Positions 37,092 to 46,820 are shown, numbered from the stretch's first letter. The stretch is 64,000 nt of DNA from Promethearchaeia archaeon (GCA_029856155.1 JAHQWL010000092.1:1-64000), one strand, 5' to 3'. A program made the numbers and translations. Notes: generated by a model not told the origin, from the sequence alone.

Positions 37092-37865
37092 GTGTTAAAA
37101 GATAAAGTTGCTGTAATAACTGGTGGAGCACAAGGGATTGGACATGCTATCGCAACAAAATTTGCTGAAGCTGGTGCTAACATCGCTATAATTGATATAA
37201 AAGATTCATCAAAAATAGTTGATAAAGTAAAAAACTATGGAGTAGATGTGATTGCTTTCAATGCTGATGTGTCTGATGAGGATGCAATGAAAAGTGCATT
37301 CGATAAAATCATAGAAAAATGGGATAAAATAGACATTCTAGTGAATAATGCAGGAATTTATCCATTAGAGCGCTTTACTGATATTCCAATAGCTTTAGTT
37401 AAAAAAGTTTTTGATACCAATGTTATCGGAACCTACATCTGCAGTCAGATTGCCGCAAATATATTCATTTCTAACTCAATTGAAGGTATAATTCTTAATA
37501 TGGCTTCGGCAGCAGGAATTACTCCCGATAAATATCATTTACATTATGCTGCATCCAAAGCTGCTATAATTTCATTAACAAAAGGAATGGCAATGGAATT
37601 GATAAACGACAAAATACGAGTTAATGCAATCGCACCTGGAGCAGTTGCTACAGAAGGAGCAAGAAACCCTGGACTTTTTGAAAAGTCTGGTAAAATTCCA
37701 GATAAATTTATGGAAATGCAAATGAAAAAATTTTCTCCTTTAGCCAAATCTGGGATGGGAGAACCAATGGATATTGCTAATATGGCATTATATCTCGTTT
37801 CGGAACAAGCTAAATATATCACGGGAACAATTATTTCGGTAGATGGAGGACGACTTTTATTATAA
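37092..37865 (+). CDS. Short-chain dehydrogenase/reductase
   Basis: A 257-residue classical SDR. The NAD(P)-binding motif is TGGAQGIG, the structural NNAG motif follows ILVNNAGIY, the catalytic Ser is in NMASAAG and the Y-x-x-x-K pair is in HYAASKAA. The acidic residue after beta-2 (AIIDIKDSS) favours NAD(H). The start is GTG with a GGAG about 12 nt upstream. As the last gene of the MttB3 operon it may oxidise or reduce the demethylated product or a hydroxylated amine substrate; this is inference from position. Confidence 0.87.
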   Translation: MLKDKVAVITGGAQGIGHAIATKFAEAGANIAIIDIKDSSKIVDKVKNYGVDVIAFNADVSDEDAMKSAFDKIIEKWDKIDILVNNAGIYPLERFTDIPIALVKKVFDTNVIGTYICSQIAANIFISNSIEGIILNMASAAGITPDKYHLHYAASKAAIISLTKGMAMELINDKIRVNAIAPGAVATEGARNPGLFEKSGKIPDKFMEMQMKKFSPLAKSGMGEPMDIANMALYLVSEQAKYITGTIISVDGGRLLL

Positions 37866-37953
37866 TTGAGAATCCCAAATTATCTTTTTTTTTTAATATC
37901 TGATTAGGATTAAAAAAAGTTTATAACATTTTATTATGAATAACTTTTCAATT

Positions 37954-37969
37954 GCTTGAAATAACAAGC
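37954..37969. promoter_or_regulatory. Palindromic operator upstream of RACo-like gene
   Basis: GCTTGAAATAACAAGC, a perfect GCTTG-N6-CAAGC palindrome, is followed about 6 nt later by a TATA-like GATATAAAAATT and is 90 bp upstream of the RACo-like gene. It ties that gene, and probably the chaperonin-VWA genes behind it, to the methyltransferase regulon. Confidence 0.75.
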
Positions 37970-38058
37970 AAAATTGATATAAAAATTATAACATTTTTCT
38001 TCACAAGATTTTATTATTTAATATCCAATCATTATTAATATAAATTCTAGACAAAAAA

Positions 38059-39963
38059 ATGAGTAAAATTAACATTATTTTTCAGCCCGAAGGAAAACGA
38101 GTTGAAGTTGAGAAAGAAGATTCGATTTTATCTGCTGCTTTAAAAGTTGGAATTGATTTAACGTCAATATGTGCTGGGAAAGGAATTTGTGGTAAATGTA
38201 AGGTAATAATAGACGATACAAAAGCAGTAAATGATCTCACTTACAAGGAACTCGAACTTCTCACACTAGAAGAAAGGGAAAATGGTGTTCGATTAGCTTG
38301 TTTTACGAAGATCAAAGATGAGGTTGTAGTAAAAGTCCCGGAATATAGTAGGACGGGAAAACAACGCCTTCAAATTGAAGGTATCGAAACGCCTATTAAA
38401 CTAAATCCAGTTGTTAAAAAGTATTATATTGAATTGGAAGTTCCCACTTTGGAGGATCCACGAGCAGATTCAGATCGAATCATTGATTATCTACATAATA
38501 TGTTTAATCTTTCTAATTTAAGTTTAGATTATAATCTAATAAAAAATTTAGCTACATATGTGCGTGGAGCGGATTGGAAATTCACAGCAGTTATATGGCA
38601 AGATATTATTATTAGCATTGAACCGGATGATACAACTGATCGTATTTTTGGTTATGCTGTGGACATAGGAACTACAAAACTAGCGGGATATATTGTAAAT
38701 CTAAATACGAGTGAAGTTGTTGCTGCGGGTTCATTAATGAATCCACAAATACCCTTTGGAGAAGATGTTATCTCAAGATTAAATCATCCAGAACAAGAGA
38801 AATTGCAAAAGGTTGTTGTTGAAGGGATAAATCAAATATTAGAGTCCTTAAAAGAGAAGGTAGGAGTGAGATCCAAAGAGATTTATGAAATGACTGTTGT
38901 AGGAAATACAATTATGCATCATCTTTTTCTGGGTATTTTTCCTTTATACGTTGGACGTTCCCCTTATCCCCCTGTTTTAAGAAGCTCAATTATAATTAAT
39001 GCGAAAGAGATTGGAATAAATTTGCATCCTAATGCTAAAATTATGGTCTTACCAACAATTGCAGGTTTTGTTGGAGCAGACACTGTTGGTGTAATTTTAT
39101 CAACAGAATTATATAAAAAAAGTGAGATTTGTCTTGCTATTGACATTGGTACAAATACTGAAGTTGTCTTAGGTAATCAAGACAACATGATGGCCGCATC
39201 TTGCGCCTCTGGACCTGCATTTGAGGGGGCTCATATTAAATTTGGGATGCGAGCTGCTAGTGGCGCGATAGAGAAAATAAAAATTAATTCAAAAACATTA
39301 GATGTTGATTATGAAACTATTGATAATGAACCTCCTATAGGTATTTGTGGTTCAGGAATGATAGATTTAGTTGCTGAGATGATAAGAACTGGTATCATAG
39401 ATGTGGGGGGTATATTTAATCGACAATTAAACAATCCACGAGTGAGGATGAATGAAGACAAAGTTATGGAATATATTGTTGTACCCTCTGATCAAACAGC
39501 AAATAAACGGGATATAACATTCTCTCAAAAGGATGTTTCACAAATTATTTTAGCCAAAGCTGCGATGCATACAGGGGTCAAACTCTTATTAAAAAACTCC
39601 AATATTAAAAAAGAGGACATCCAAAGTGTGTTTTTAGCAGGAGCTTTCGGGTCTCACATTAATAAAGAGAGTGCTCGAATGATTGGTGTTTTTCCTGAAA
39701 TTGATTTGGATAAAATCATAGCTGTAGGAAATGCTGCTGGAACAGGCGCAAGGATGTGTTTAGTTTCAAAAGAAGCTAAGGAGATTTCCGACAAGATTTC
39801 TGAAAAAGTAAATTATCTCGAGCTTGGGATCGATCCAGACTTTCAAAAAATATTTTTAAATTCACACATTATTCCCTACGCAGATTTAGACGAATTTCCC
39901 CAAACTTCTAAAATTTTAAAAGAATATAATAATTATCCAACAACACCACCTCCAAGGTTTTAA
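38059..39963 (+). CDS. RACo-type reductive activator of corrinoid proteins (ferredoxin + ASKHA/DUF4445)
   Basis: A 634-residue protein with an N-terminal plant-type 2Fe-2S domain (C38, C44, C47 in CAGKGICGKC and C81) and a C-terminal ASKHA ATPase-like domain (AVDIGTTKLAGYIV, AIDIGTNTEVVLG, GICGSGMIDLVAEM, LAGAFGSHI). Such proteins (RACo, RamA-like) use ATP and electrons to reduce inactive cob(II)amide back to the methyl-accepting cob(I) state. It is the natural repair enzyme for the two corrinoid proteins here. A palindromic operator precedes it, and the chaperonin-like gene follows 50 nt downstream. Confidence 0.9.
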   Translation: MSKINIIFQPEGKRVEVEKEDSILSAALKVGIDLTSICAGKGICGKCKVIIDDTKAVNDLTYKELELLTLEERENGVRLACFTKIKDEVVVKVPEYSRTGKQRLQIEGIETPIKLNPVVKKYYIELEVPTLEDPRADSDRIIDYLHNMFNLSNLSLDYNLIKNLATYVRGADWKFTAVIWQDIIISIEPDDTTDRIFGYAVDIGTTKLAGYIVNLNTSEVVAAGSLMNPQIPFGEDVISRLNHPEQEKLQKVVVEGINQILESLKEKVGVRSKEIYEMTVVGNTIMHHLFLGIFPLYVGRSPYPPVLRSSIIINAKEIGINLHPNAKIMVLPTIAGFVGADTVGVILSTELYKKSEICLAIDIGTNTEVVLGNQDNMMAASCASGPAFEGAHIKFGMRAASGAIEKIKINSKTLDVDYETIDNEPPIGICGSGMIDLVAEMIRTGIIDVGGIFNRQLNNPRVRMNEDKVMEYIVVPSDQTANKRDITFSQKDVSQIILAKAAMHTGVKLLLKNSNIKKEDIQSVFLAGAFGSHINKESARMIGVFPEIDLDKIIAVGNAAGTGARMCLVSKEAKEISDKISEKVNYLELGIDPDFQKIFLNSHIIPYADLDEFPQTSKILKEYNNYPTTPPPRF

Positions 39964-40013
39964 TAATCAAGCGGATTGAATATTTAACGAGAAAAGGATA
40001 AAGTGGTATTAAG

Positions 40014-41753
40014 ATGAAAACTATTGAAAAAACAAGAAAAGGAACACTTAAAAGTTTTGATCCTCAAATTTATAATGAAGCAATTAAGGCTCTAAAAGAT
40101 GAAGATGTCAGAATTATAAACTTTGAAGTAACTCGAATAATTGCTAAAGTGATTAGAACGATGTATGGTCCTAAAGGGTTGGATAAAATGATCGTTCCTG
40201 TATCAAATGAGGCTGAAATAACTCAAAAGGGATATAAAGTTGTAAAAAGCTTTAAAAATAGATTCCCCATTTCTTTAATGCTAATTGAATTGGTTACAAC
40301 ACAAGAAGATAATTGTGGAGATGGTACAAAGACAACATTACTTTTTACAGCATTATTGTTAGAGAAGGCTAAGGAAATGATGAGCTTGGGTGTTTCACCT
40401 CAAACTATTAATAAGGGTTTTTCTTTAGCTTTAGAAAAATCGTTAGAAATATTGGAAGATAATGTTATACCCTATATATCTCAAGATAATGAAGTACTAA
40501 TGAGTATTATTGCATCCGTTATGCATGGTAAATTTTCATCTCAAATAAAGGAACATTATATGAATCTGGTTCTAACAACCCTTGAAAAAAATGAAAATCT
40601 TTTTTTAGAAACCTCCGAATTTGATTTTACGGATATTTTATATAGAAAGGAGCAAGGAAGAAGTACTTATGATTCAGAATTAGTTAATGGGATGATCATT
40701 TATAAGGATAAACCTAATTTATCGCTTCCTAATAAAATAATTAACTCTAAAATATTACTAGTTCAGAAAAGCCTTGATTTTTTTGTTCCTGGAAATCAGG
40801 AGCCGTATAGTAGACAAGTTGAAATTAAGAGCGTGGAGAAATATCAGTCATTTTCCCGATTTCATAATGATTATTATCAGAATCTAGCAAAATTTTTTAA
40901 ACAAAAAGGAATTAATGTAATCCTTTCTCAAAAAAAGATTAATTCACTTCTAATTGACTACTGTGCAAGTATAAATATCATTGCATTGGAATTGGTAGGA
41001 GAGAAAGAGATGAAAAAATTATCTAAATTATTAGATGTTCCAGTAATCTCAAGTATTAATGACTTTTCTGAAGATCAATTAGGATTCGCAAACTTAGTAG
41101 AATTTAGGAAAGTAAGTGGCGATGAGATGTTTTTTATCCATTTAGAGAATTCAAAAATTTTAACCTTTTTATTACGTGGAGGAATATCATATGCTGCCGA
41201 TCAATTAGAAGAAAATCTACAAGGATCTTTAAGAGTAGCGACCCAAACACTTAAAGACAAAAAACTTTTACCAGGAGGTGGGGCATTAGACTGTGAGCTT
41301 TCTCGAATACTCAAAATCTATGCAGGGGAATTTCCTAATAAATATCAAATGGTAATTAGCGAATATGCTAAAGCATTAGAAAGTTTACCTGGTTACTTAA
41401 TTTTAAATTCAGCGGGAGATCCACTCGAAATTATACCTAAATTACGCGAAACTCATTTAAATGGTAAAAAATTAGAAGGATTTAATTGTAATACAAAGAA
41501 AATAGTTGATGTGTTAAAAGAGGGAATTTTTGACGGATATATGGTTAAGAAACACGCATTAAAAATAGCTACTGAGATGGCTCGCCAGATTGTCCGGGTT
41601 GATGCTTTAGTTATGGTATATGATCGAAAATTATATGAAAAGATCGAAAAAGAAGGGAAAGAAGTTAAAAGTCAGAAACATCAAGAAAAGGTGCGAAAAT
41701 ATCTCAACAAAAAAGATGAGGATTTATTCTCTGATCTTTATAATTCTAAATAA
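40014..41753 (+). CDS. Divergent group II chaperonin-like (TCP-1/cpn60) protein
   Basis: A 579-residue member of the thermosome/CCT superfamily, clearly diverged from housekeeping thermosomes. Recognisable parts are MYGPKGLDKM (residues 50-59), the nucleotide loop GDGTKTT (102-108, with the Asp that is catalytic in the family; canonical GDGTT is altered to GDGTK), LPGGGALDCEL near 420 and ATEMARQIVRVDALV near the end. A basic C-terminal tail extends it. It is sandwiched between the RACo gene and the VWA-SWIM genes, so it may be a dedicated folding or remodelling machine for corrinoid proteins (inference). It could equally form a homo-oligomer or mix with normal thermosome subunits. Confidence 0.82.
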   Translation: MKTIEKTRKGTLKSFDPQIYNEAIKALKDEDVRIINFEVTRIIAKVIRTMYGPKGLDKMIVPVSNEAEITQKGYKVVKSFKNRFPISLMLIELVTTQEDNCGDGTKTTLLFTALLLEKAKEMMSLGVSPQTINKGFSLALEKSLEILEDNVIPYISQDNEVLMSIIASVMHGKFSSQIKEHYMNLVLTTLEKNENLFLETSEFDFTDILYRKEQGRSTYDSELVNGMIIYKDKPNLSLPNKIINSKILLVQKSLDFFVPGNQEPYSRQVEIKSVEKYQSFSRFHNDYYQNLAKFFKQKGINVILSQKKINSLLIDYCASINIIALELVGEKEMKKLSKLLDVPVISSINDFSEDQLGFANLVEFRKVSGDEMFFIHLENSKILTFLLRGGISYAADQLEENLQGSLRVATQTLKDKKLLPGGGALDCELSRILKIYAGEFPNKYQMVISEYAKALESLPGYLILNSAGDPLEIIPKLRETHLNGKKLEGFNCNTKKIVDVLKEGIFDGYMVKKHALKIATEMARQIVRVDALVMVYDRKLYEKIEKEGKEVKSQKHQEKVRKYLNKKDEDLFSDLYNSK

Positions 41754-41886
41754 TATTATTTCTTTCAAGGTGAATGGGAAAGCTCAATTAAAAGAATTAC
41801 TCGTAATTTATCTCGAAATAAAAAAACCAATTCAAATTTATGTTATATTACCGAATTTAGAACAAATTTCTTAAAAAATCCTTAAT

Positions 41887-44409
41887 ATGAAGATTTTTCC
41901 ATACAGTCCCTCGGAATTTAGTGCTGACTTCGTATCAAGAATGAGAAAGCATCCCGATATAATACAGATGCCTTCACCTAGACAAGTTCTTACTATCCCT
42001 CCCTTATTATTAGCAAGGTTTTTACGCAATGGAAATAAACTTTCTGTAAATGATTATATTGAAATTGGAGTCGCAACGTCATTTCCTAATAATCAAGATC
42101 TGGCTAAAAAAGTTGCTTTCCAAATTTTATTTCCCAATTATTCTATAAAAGATATTGACTCATTTTTAGAAAAGAATAAGGGTAATGGTAATGATGCCTT
42201 CGAAAATATTATTGGAATGAATGAAGAGTATGAAAATCAGCAAATCGCTCAATTATGTGAGGAAATAGAATGTGCGAAATTCTCAAATCGTATGCAAGTA
42301 AGTAAAATTGAAGAATTTGTAGAAATAATCCTTCAGAATCGTTCTCATGAACCTTTTAAATCATCTTTAGTTTTCTATGATGATACTTCTGATTTCTATT
42401 TGAATGAAGTAAGTTCAATGGAGCAATTATTAGAGCTAACGAAACAAAAAGTAAGGGAGAAGATAAATTCCCTGAAACCTCATGAGTTAACCGCAATTAA
42501 AGAATTAGGTTTAAGTCAATTAGTTGAAACAAATTCGAGAAAAAAATGGGAAAGAATTACTAATAAAGCACTTAATAATAAGAAGATATATGAAGATTTA
42601 TTTATTTTGAAAACGCGGGGAACATTTGAAGATCTCATTAAAACCGTGAAATTTCTCAGAGATACTGATGCTTTGAAAGAAAATAAGCTTCAAAAAGTAG
42701 AGAATATCTTATCAGGAAAGATTCTAACCATGGAACATGTATTTCATGCAGCATATAAATTAAATGAACTCCCTAAATTTGACTTAAATCAAATTTTAAT
42801 GGAGTCGATTTATACAATCTCACTTGATCGCAACCTTAAATTAGCTCAAAACCTGGATCATTATTTTGGAGCAAATTACCGAAAGTCGTTATTTGAGTTA
42901 CTTAATAGGGAATTTTATAAATCTGAATCATTTAAAGAGCGATTTTATCAAAATGCCGATTTGGTTGATTCAATTTGTAAATATAGTTATTCTTCTTCAT
43001 CATGGGTTTCTCTTCTTGAAAAAATTTTATTATGGGAAATAAGTAATGCCAAGAGTGCATTTCATCCTTATGAAAACTTTAAAATTCTTATTAATAAATT
43101 CGTACAATGTGCTTATTCTTGTGAAAACTTACAATGTTCTCACATAATTTCGCAATTTCTGCCTCGACTTGTAGATCTTTCAATTCTATCATGTAAAGTA
43201 CCGACAGAGCTTAAAGATGTAGTAGATTTTTTAAAAATACAAGAATTGAGACCAAACATAGAATTAGTAAGAAAAATTGGACATAAGATCGAGATGCCTG
43301 AAGAAGAAGTTGCTGAGTTAATTGAACCTGCATTTGAAGTCTTAAAAAAATATATGATAAAAGCAAATGCAGATCTCAAGATAATGCAGCATTTAATGGA
43401 TAAAATTAAATCGGAATTAAATTACGATAAAATTTTAGAATTAATGCAAATTGCATTAGGATCTAATAATAGGGAAGCTCTCGCTGTTCTCGCACATTAC
43501 AATTTAGAACAATCTCTTGAAGCTGCACAATCACTTGAAGGACGAAAAGGAGTCGATAAAATTATTTCTTGTTTAACAGCAGGAAATGGTGAAAATTTAA
43601 TAAAGCAATGGTTTCTGCACCGAGACAAGATACCTCAATTTTTAAAGGACAAGATTAAAGATATTGCCAGACAAATTTTAGTAGAGCTAGGTATTAACTA
43701 TTCAAAATCATATCTCGGGAGTTTAGCAACGGGAGCAATTCAAACGAATCTTATAAGACCATATGAAATAGGAGATTCATTTGAAGATATTGATCTAGAA
43801 TCAACAATGTTTAATCTTCTTGAAAAAGGAAAGCCTATTGATCACATTACTTATGATGATTTTTTAGTGTTTATATCTTCGAGTGGCTTGAGAAGTATTT
43901 GCATAGAAATGGACATTTCTGAAAGCATGACTGGGGAAAAGTTAGCATATATGGCTATATGCGTTACCATGTTGGTGTATGGGATGCGAAAGGATGAATT
44001 AGGAATAACATTATTTGAGAAGGGTACTCATGTATTAAAGGAAATAAACCAAAATGTCGATCTAGAAGATTTAGCTGACGAATTATTAAGTATGAAAGCC
44101 CGAGGTACTACTTTTGTGGAAAAAGCTTTGCATTGGGCACGGGATCAATTTAAAAGAGCTTTTCGGTCAAAAAATAAAATTAATATAATGTTTACAGATG
44201 CTGAAATATATGATATTCCTAACGCAGCTGAAACATTAAGAGCATTTAAATCTTTAGGCGTGGATTTTATTCTTGTTTGTCCAGAGCAACAATTCAATAT
44301 GAAGGAATCAGAAAAAATAGTAAAAATGGCGGGGGGGCAATTACTAACAGTAAAAAATTGGGAAAATTTCCCTGAATTAATCACTAACATAATTAATACA
44401 AGGTTTTAA
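41887..44409 (+). CDS. VWA-domain protein (MIDAS intact)
   Basis: An 840-residue protein with a C-terminal von Willebrand A domain (about 665-840). The metal-ion-dependent adhesion site is complete: DISES at about 676-680, a Thr in the ARGTTFVEKAL loop and FTDAE. The N-terminal 60 residues or so (SPRQVLTIPPLLLARFLR and VNDYIEIGVATSFPNNQD) resemble the lid-like helices found in VWA partners of MoxR ATPases; the middle is helical and unrecognised. In bacteria such VWA proteins work with AAA+ ATPases to remodel or load metalloenzymes. Here no AAA+ gene is adjacent; a chaperonin-like ATPase takes that position. The next gene starts 1 nt after its stop. Confidence 0.8.
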   Translation: MKIFPYSPSEFSADFVSRMRKHPDIIQMPSPRQVLTIPPLLLARFLRNGNKLSVNDYIEIGVATSFPNNQDLAKKVAFQILFPNYSIKDIDSFLEKNKGNGNDAFENIIGMNEEYENQQIAQLCEEIECAKFSNRMQVSKIEEFVEIILQNRSHEPFKSSLVFYDDTSDFYLNEVSSMEQLLELTKQKVREKINSLKPHELTAIKELGLSQLVETNSRKKWERITNKALNNKKIYEDLFILKTRGTFEDLIKTVKFLRDTDALKENKLQKVENILSGKILTMEHVFHAAYKLNELPKFDLNQILMESIYTISLDRNLKLAQNLDHYFGANYRKSLFELLNREFYKSESFKERFYQNADLVDSICKYSYSSSSWVSLLEKILLWEISNAKSAFHPYENFKILINKFVQCAYSCENLQCSHIISQFLPRLVDLSILSCKVPTELKDVVDFLKIQELRPNIELVRKIGHKIEMPEEEVAELIEPAFEVLKKYMIKANADLKIMQHLMDKIKSELNYDKILELMQIALGSNNREALAVLAHYNLEQSLEAAQSLEGRKGVDKIISCLTAGNGENLIKQWFLHRDKIPQFLKDKIKDIARQILVELGINYSKSYLGSLATGAIQTNLIRPYEIGDSFEDIDLESTMFNLLEKGKPIDHITYDDFLVFISSSGLRSICIEMDISESMTGEKLAYMAICVTMLVYGMRKDELGITLFEKGTHVLKEINQNVDLEDLADELLSMKARGTTFVEKALHWARDQFKRAFRSKNKINIMFTDAEIYDIPNAAETLRAFKSLGVDFILVCPEQQFNMKESEKIVKMAGGQLLTVKNWENFPELITNIINTRF

Positions 44410-44410
44410 T

Positions 44411-46774
44411 TTGATAAAAAGTAGAATATCTGAATATATTAGTACATATTTTGGGAGCGTAATTTGTGAAAAAGCTAATAAAATTCAAAATGATCTTTTG
44501 AATATCCTTTCAATAAAAGAAAATCCTACAAAAATACGAGCTATTATATTTGAAAAAGGTAATTCAATACATATTGTCATTGATGAAAAGAACAAAGTAA
44601 TATTCCATGATTGTCTTTCTTTTTTTAATCCAGAAGAAAATTATCCTTGTGCTCATTTAACTAAACTCTTGCTAGCTATAAATCCTAACACAGCTATGCA
44701 GATATTTCAGGATTGGCATCTTTATAAATTTATAAATCAATCTGATAGAGATATATCAAAAAATTTTTATTTATTATCAGAACTCTTTTTTCATTCCAAT
44801 TTATTTATCGATTCATTGCATTTTCTTAACGAAGCTATATTTTATGCGGAGGCTAATGTTGATTTAATCAAATTATATATAGGGCGTATAATAAATAAGA
44901 ACCTATTTAGTAGATTATTTTTTTTTCTTGACGATCTTTTTGAAAATTATCCAGATAATAACTTTTTAGAGCTATGTGGGAAAAATCTTAGAAAGGGGAT
45001 AATAAAGCTCTTTAAATCTATTCCATCTCTTTCATTATCTGATTTATTAAAAATTATAAAATCCCTTTACAACATTGGAAATAACATTGATTTAATAATA
45101 GGTACTGAAGAATTTATTAATGAGATACAAAAATTATTCAACTCTAAAAATTTTAATTCACAATTCTTTGCACATATATGTTTACAATTATTATATAACA
45201 AGAATAAAATCGATCAAGTTCATTTTGAAAGAATTACCAACACTAATAACGATTTAATTGTTTTTAAAAAGAAGCTTGCTAAAAAACTTGATGTTTTTTT
45301 AGAAGATGTTCACACTTTAAGCGAATACGAACAAATTGAGTTCATTTTGAAACTCTATCATATCCCTCAAGAAAAATTTCAAGAAAAATATTATCATTTT
45401 ATAACTGAAAGGCAACAAATAGAGGAAACGTTTCATGCTAGAAAGCTTGCTTTTTTAAAGCTCTTGATTAAGCGAAGCAAAGTCCTCCTGAATTCTAAAG
45501 TTGATATTGAAAAAGAGAGAGACAAATATCGTATAATTCATGAACCAGATATTATAAAAAATCAATTTTATACGGATTATCTTCTACCAAGACTAGGCTT
45601 TTTTGGCAATAATTTTGAGATGATTAAACCTCGGGATATTGCAATAAACTTTTATCTCTTTTACCGTTTGTATCGAATTAATTGGAATGAACTTCCAGAT
45701 GTTTATTATTTTAGAAATAAGTTTTGGGATGAATTAGCTATCCAAAATATAAAATCGAAACATGGGTTGCCCCTAATGAGATATGGAGTCGATTATACAT
45801 TGGACGCCGGTCTCGAATTTTTGGATAATAATGAGATCCTTATAATTGAATGGGATCTTGCGGATAAGTCATATTATGGAGGTGTTGTAATGGCGTTTGG
45901 AACCGCTAAGATGATACCGGATTATGAAAATCCTTTATTATATGACATTAAACCTTTTGACTTAACTTTCTGTTTTAAAAATCCTAGAGAGATTGATAGC
46001 GAAAATCTTAAAATTATGAAAATTATATCCAAATGTTCCTTTAAAGATACGATATATAAGGTTTCGAGAGGAATGTCCTTTATAGAAGGGTCTTATCCCC
46101 TTTCCCTAATATTAGATGTACTAAAGCATGAGATTTCTCCTCTTGATGCTATCAATTTATTAGATGAAAGCCCTAAAAAAAACTACGTACCGCATTTTTA
46201 TCAATTTATTCATGAGTTTAAAGAGTTTATCTTTAATGAGGTTTTGAAAGCCAAGTTAGAAAATATAGGTGAGTTAAAGAAAATTTCTGATACTAATGTA
46301 GAAACCATTATTAAATTAATAGGATTGACCACTAGTTTGGCCGGAATTCAATTTCCATATTCCGAGACGATTAAACTTTTATTAAAACCGGGTATCACGA
46401 GAGATTCATTACGTTTTAAACTAATCAATATTGTTCATGAATATATACAAGCCATTTTAAACAGTGATAAAATTGGGAATACAATCATCTTTGATCTAAA
46501 TAAAATGAAAAATACTCTATTTTCGCAATATTCTGAGCAGATCTTAAAAATCAGAAAAGAAGAATTTGAATCCGCAATAATATATCAGACTAAGGAAAGA
46601 GGTTCTTTCTATTTTGATCTCTCAAATATTGCCCTCACTTATTATGGAATCCAAATTATGAAGATACTAAAAATACTGGGAGAATTAAATATAAAAAGTA
46701 CTATTTTTGATCGATTTGCTGAAATAGCTCAAAAATTAGGTTTGAATCTGAATATTATTATCAATAGTAATTAA
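44411..46774 (+). CDS. Large unknown protein with weak SWIM-like CxH motif
   Basis: A 787-residue protein of no recognised family, starting with TTG directly after the VWA stop codon, so the two are translationally coupled. The N-terminal region (about 40-95) has a beta-rich stretch ending in HDC...YPCAHLTKLLLA, reminiscent of the C-x-H half of a SWIM zinc finger, although the first C-x-C is reduced to one Cys. The rest is alpha-helical with a distinctive RYGVDYTLDAGLEFL/IIEWDLADKSYYGG middle. Its constant link to the VWA and chaperonin genes suggests it belongs to one complex. Confidence 0.65.
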   Translation: MIKSRISEYISTYFGSVICEKANKIQNDLLNILSIKENPTKIRAIIFEKGNSIHIVIDEKNKVIFHDCLSFFNPEENYPCAHLTKLLLAINPNTAMQIFQDWHLYKFINQSDRDISKNFYLLSELFFHSNLFIDSLHFLNEAIFYAEANVDLIKLYIGRIINKNLFSRLFFFLDDLFENYPDNNFLELCGKNLRKGIIKLFKSIPSLSLSDLLKIIKSLYNIGNNIDLIIGTEEFINEIQKLFNSKNFNSQFFAHICLQLLYNKNKIDQVHFERITNTNNDLIVFKKKLAKKLDVFLEDVHTLSEYEQIEFILKLYHIPQEKFQEKYYHFITERQQIEETFHARKLAFLKLLIKRSKVLLNSKVDIEKERDKYRIIHEPDIIKNQFYTDYLLPRLGFFGNNFEMIKPRDIAINFYLFYRLYRINWNELPDVYYFRNKFWDELAIQNIKSKHGLPLMRYGVDYTLDAGLEFLDNNEILIIEWDLADKSYYGGVVMAFGTAKMIPDYENPLLYDIKPFDLTFCFKNPREIDSENLKIMKIISKCSFKDTIYKVSRGMSFIEGSYPLSLILDVLKHEISPLDAINLLDESPKKNYVPHFYQFIHEFKEFIFNEVLKAKLENIGELKKISDTNVETIIKLIGLTTSLAGIQFPYSETIKLLLKPGITRDSLRFKLINIVHEYIQAILNSDKIGNTIIFDLNKMKNTLFSQYSEQILKIRKEEFESAIIYQTKERGSFYFDLSNIALTYYGIQIMKILKILGELNIKSTIFDRFAEIAQKLGLNLNIIINSN

Positions 46775-46804
46775 AAAAAGCATTATATGGACTCTTAACT
46801 ATTA

Positions 46805-46820
46805 GCTTGAAATAACAAGC
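46805..46820. promoter_or_regulatory. Palindromic operator upstream of SCP2-like gene
   Basis: GCTTGAAATAACAAGC, identical to the operator at 37954 and extended by further complementary bases (TTA...TAA) on both sides. A TATA-like AAATATTTAAAA follows within a few nucleotides, and the SCP2-like gene starts 73 bp downstream. This places that gene under the same regulator as the methyltransferase genes. Confidence 0.75.

Noticed and set aside
41770..41874. 34-residue frame between the chaperonin-like and VWA genes
   Set aside because: GTG start with the only purine-rich site overlapping it, no homology; too weak to call.
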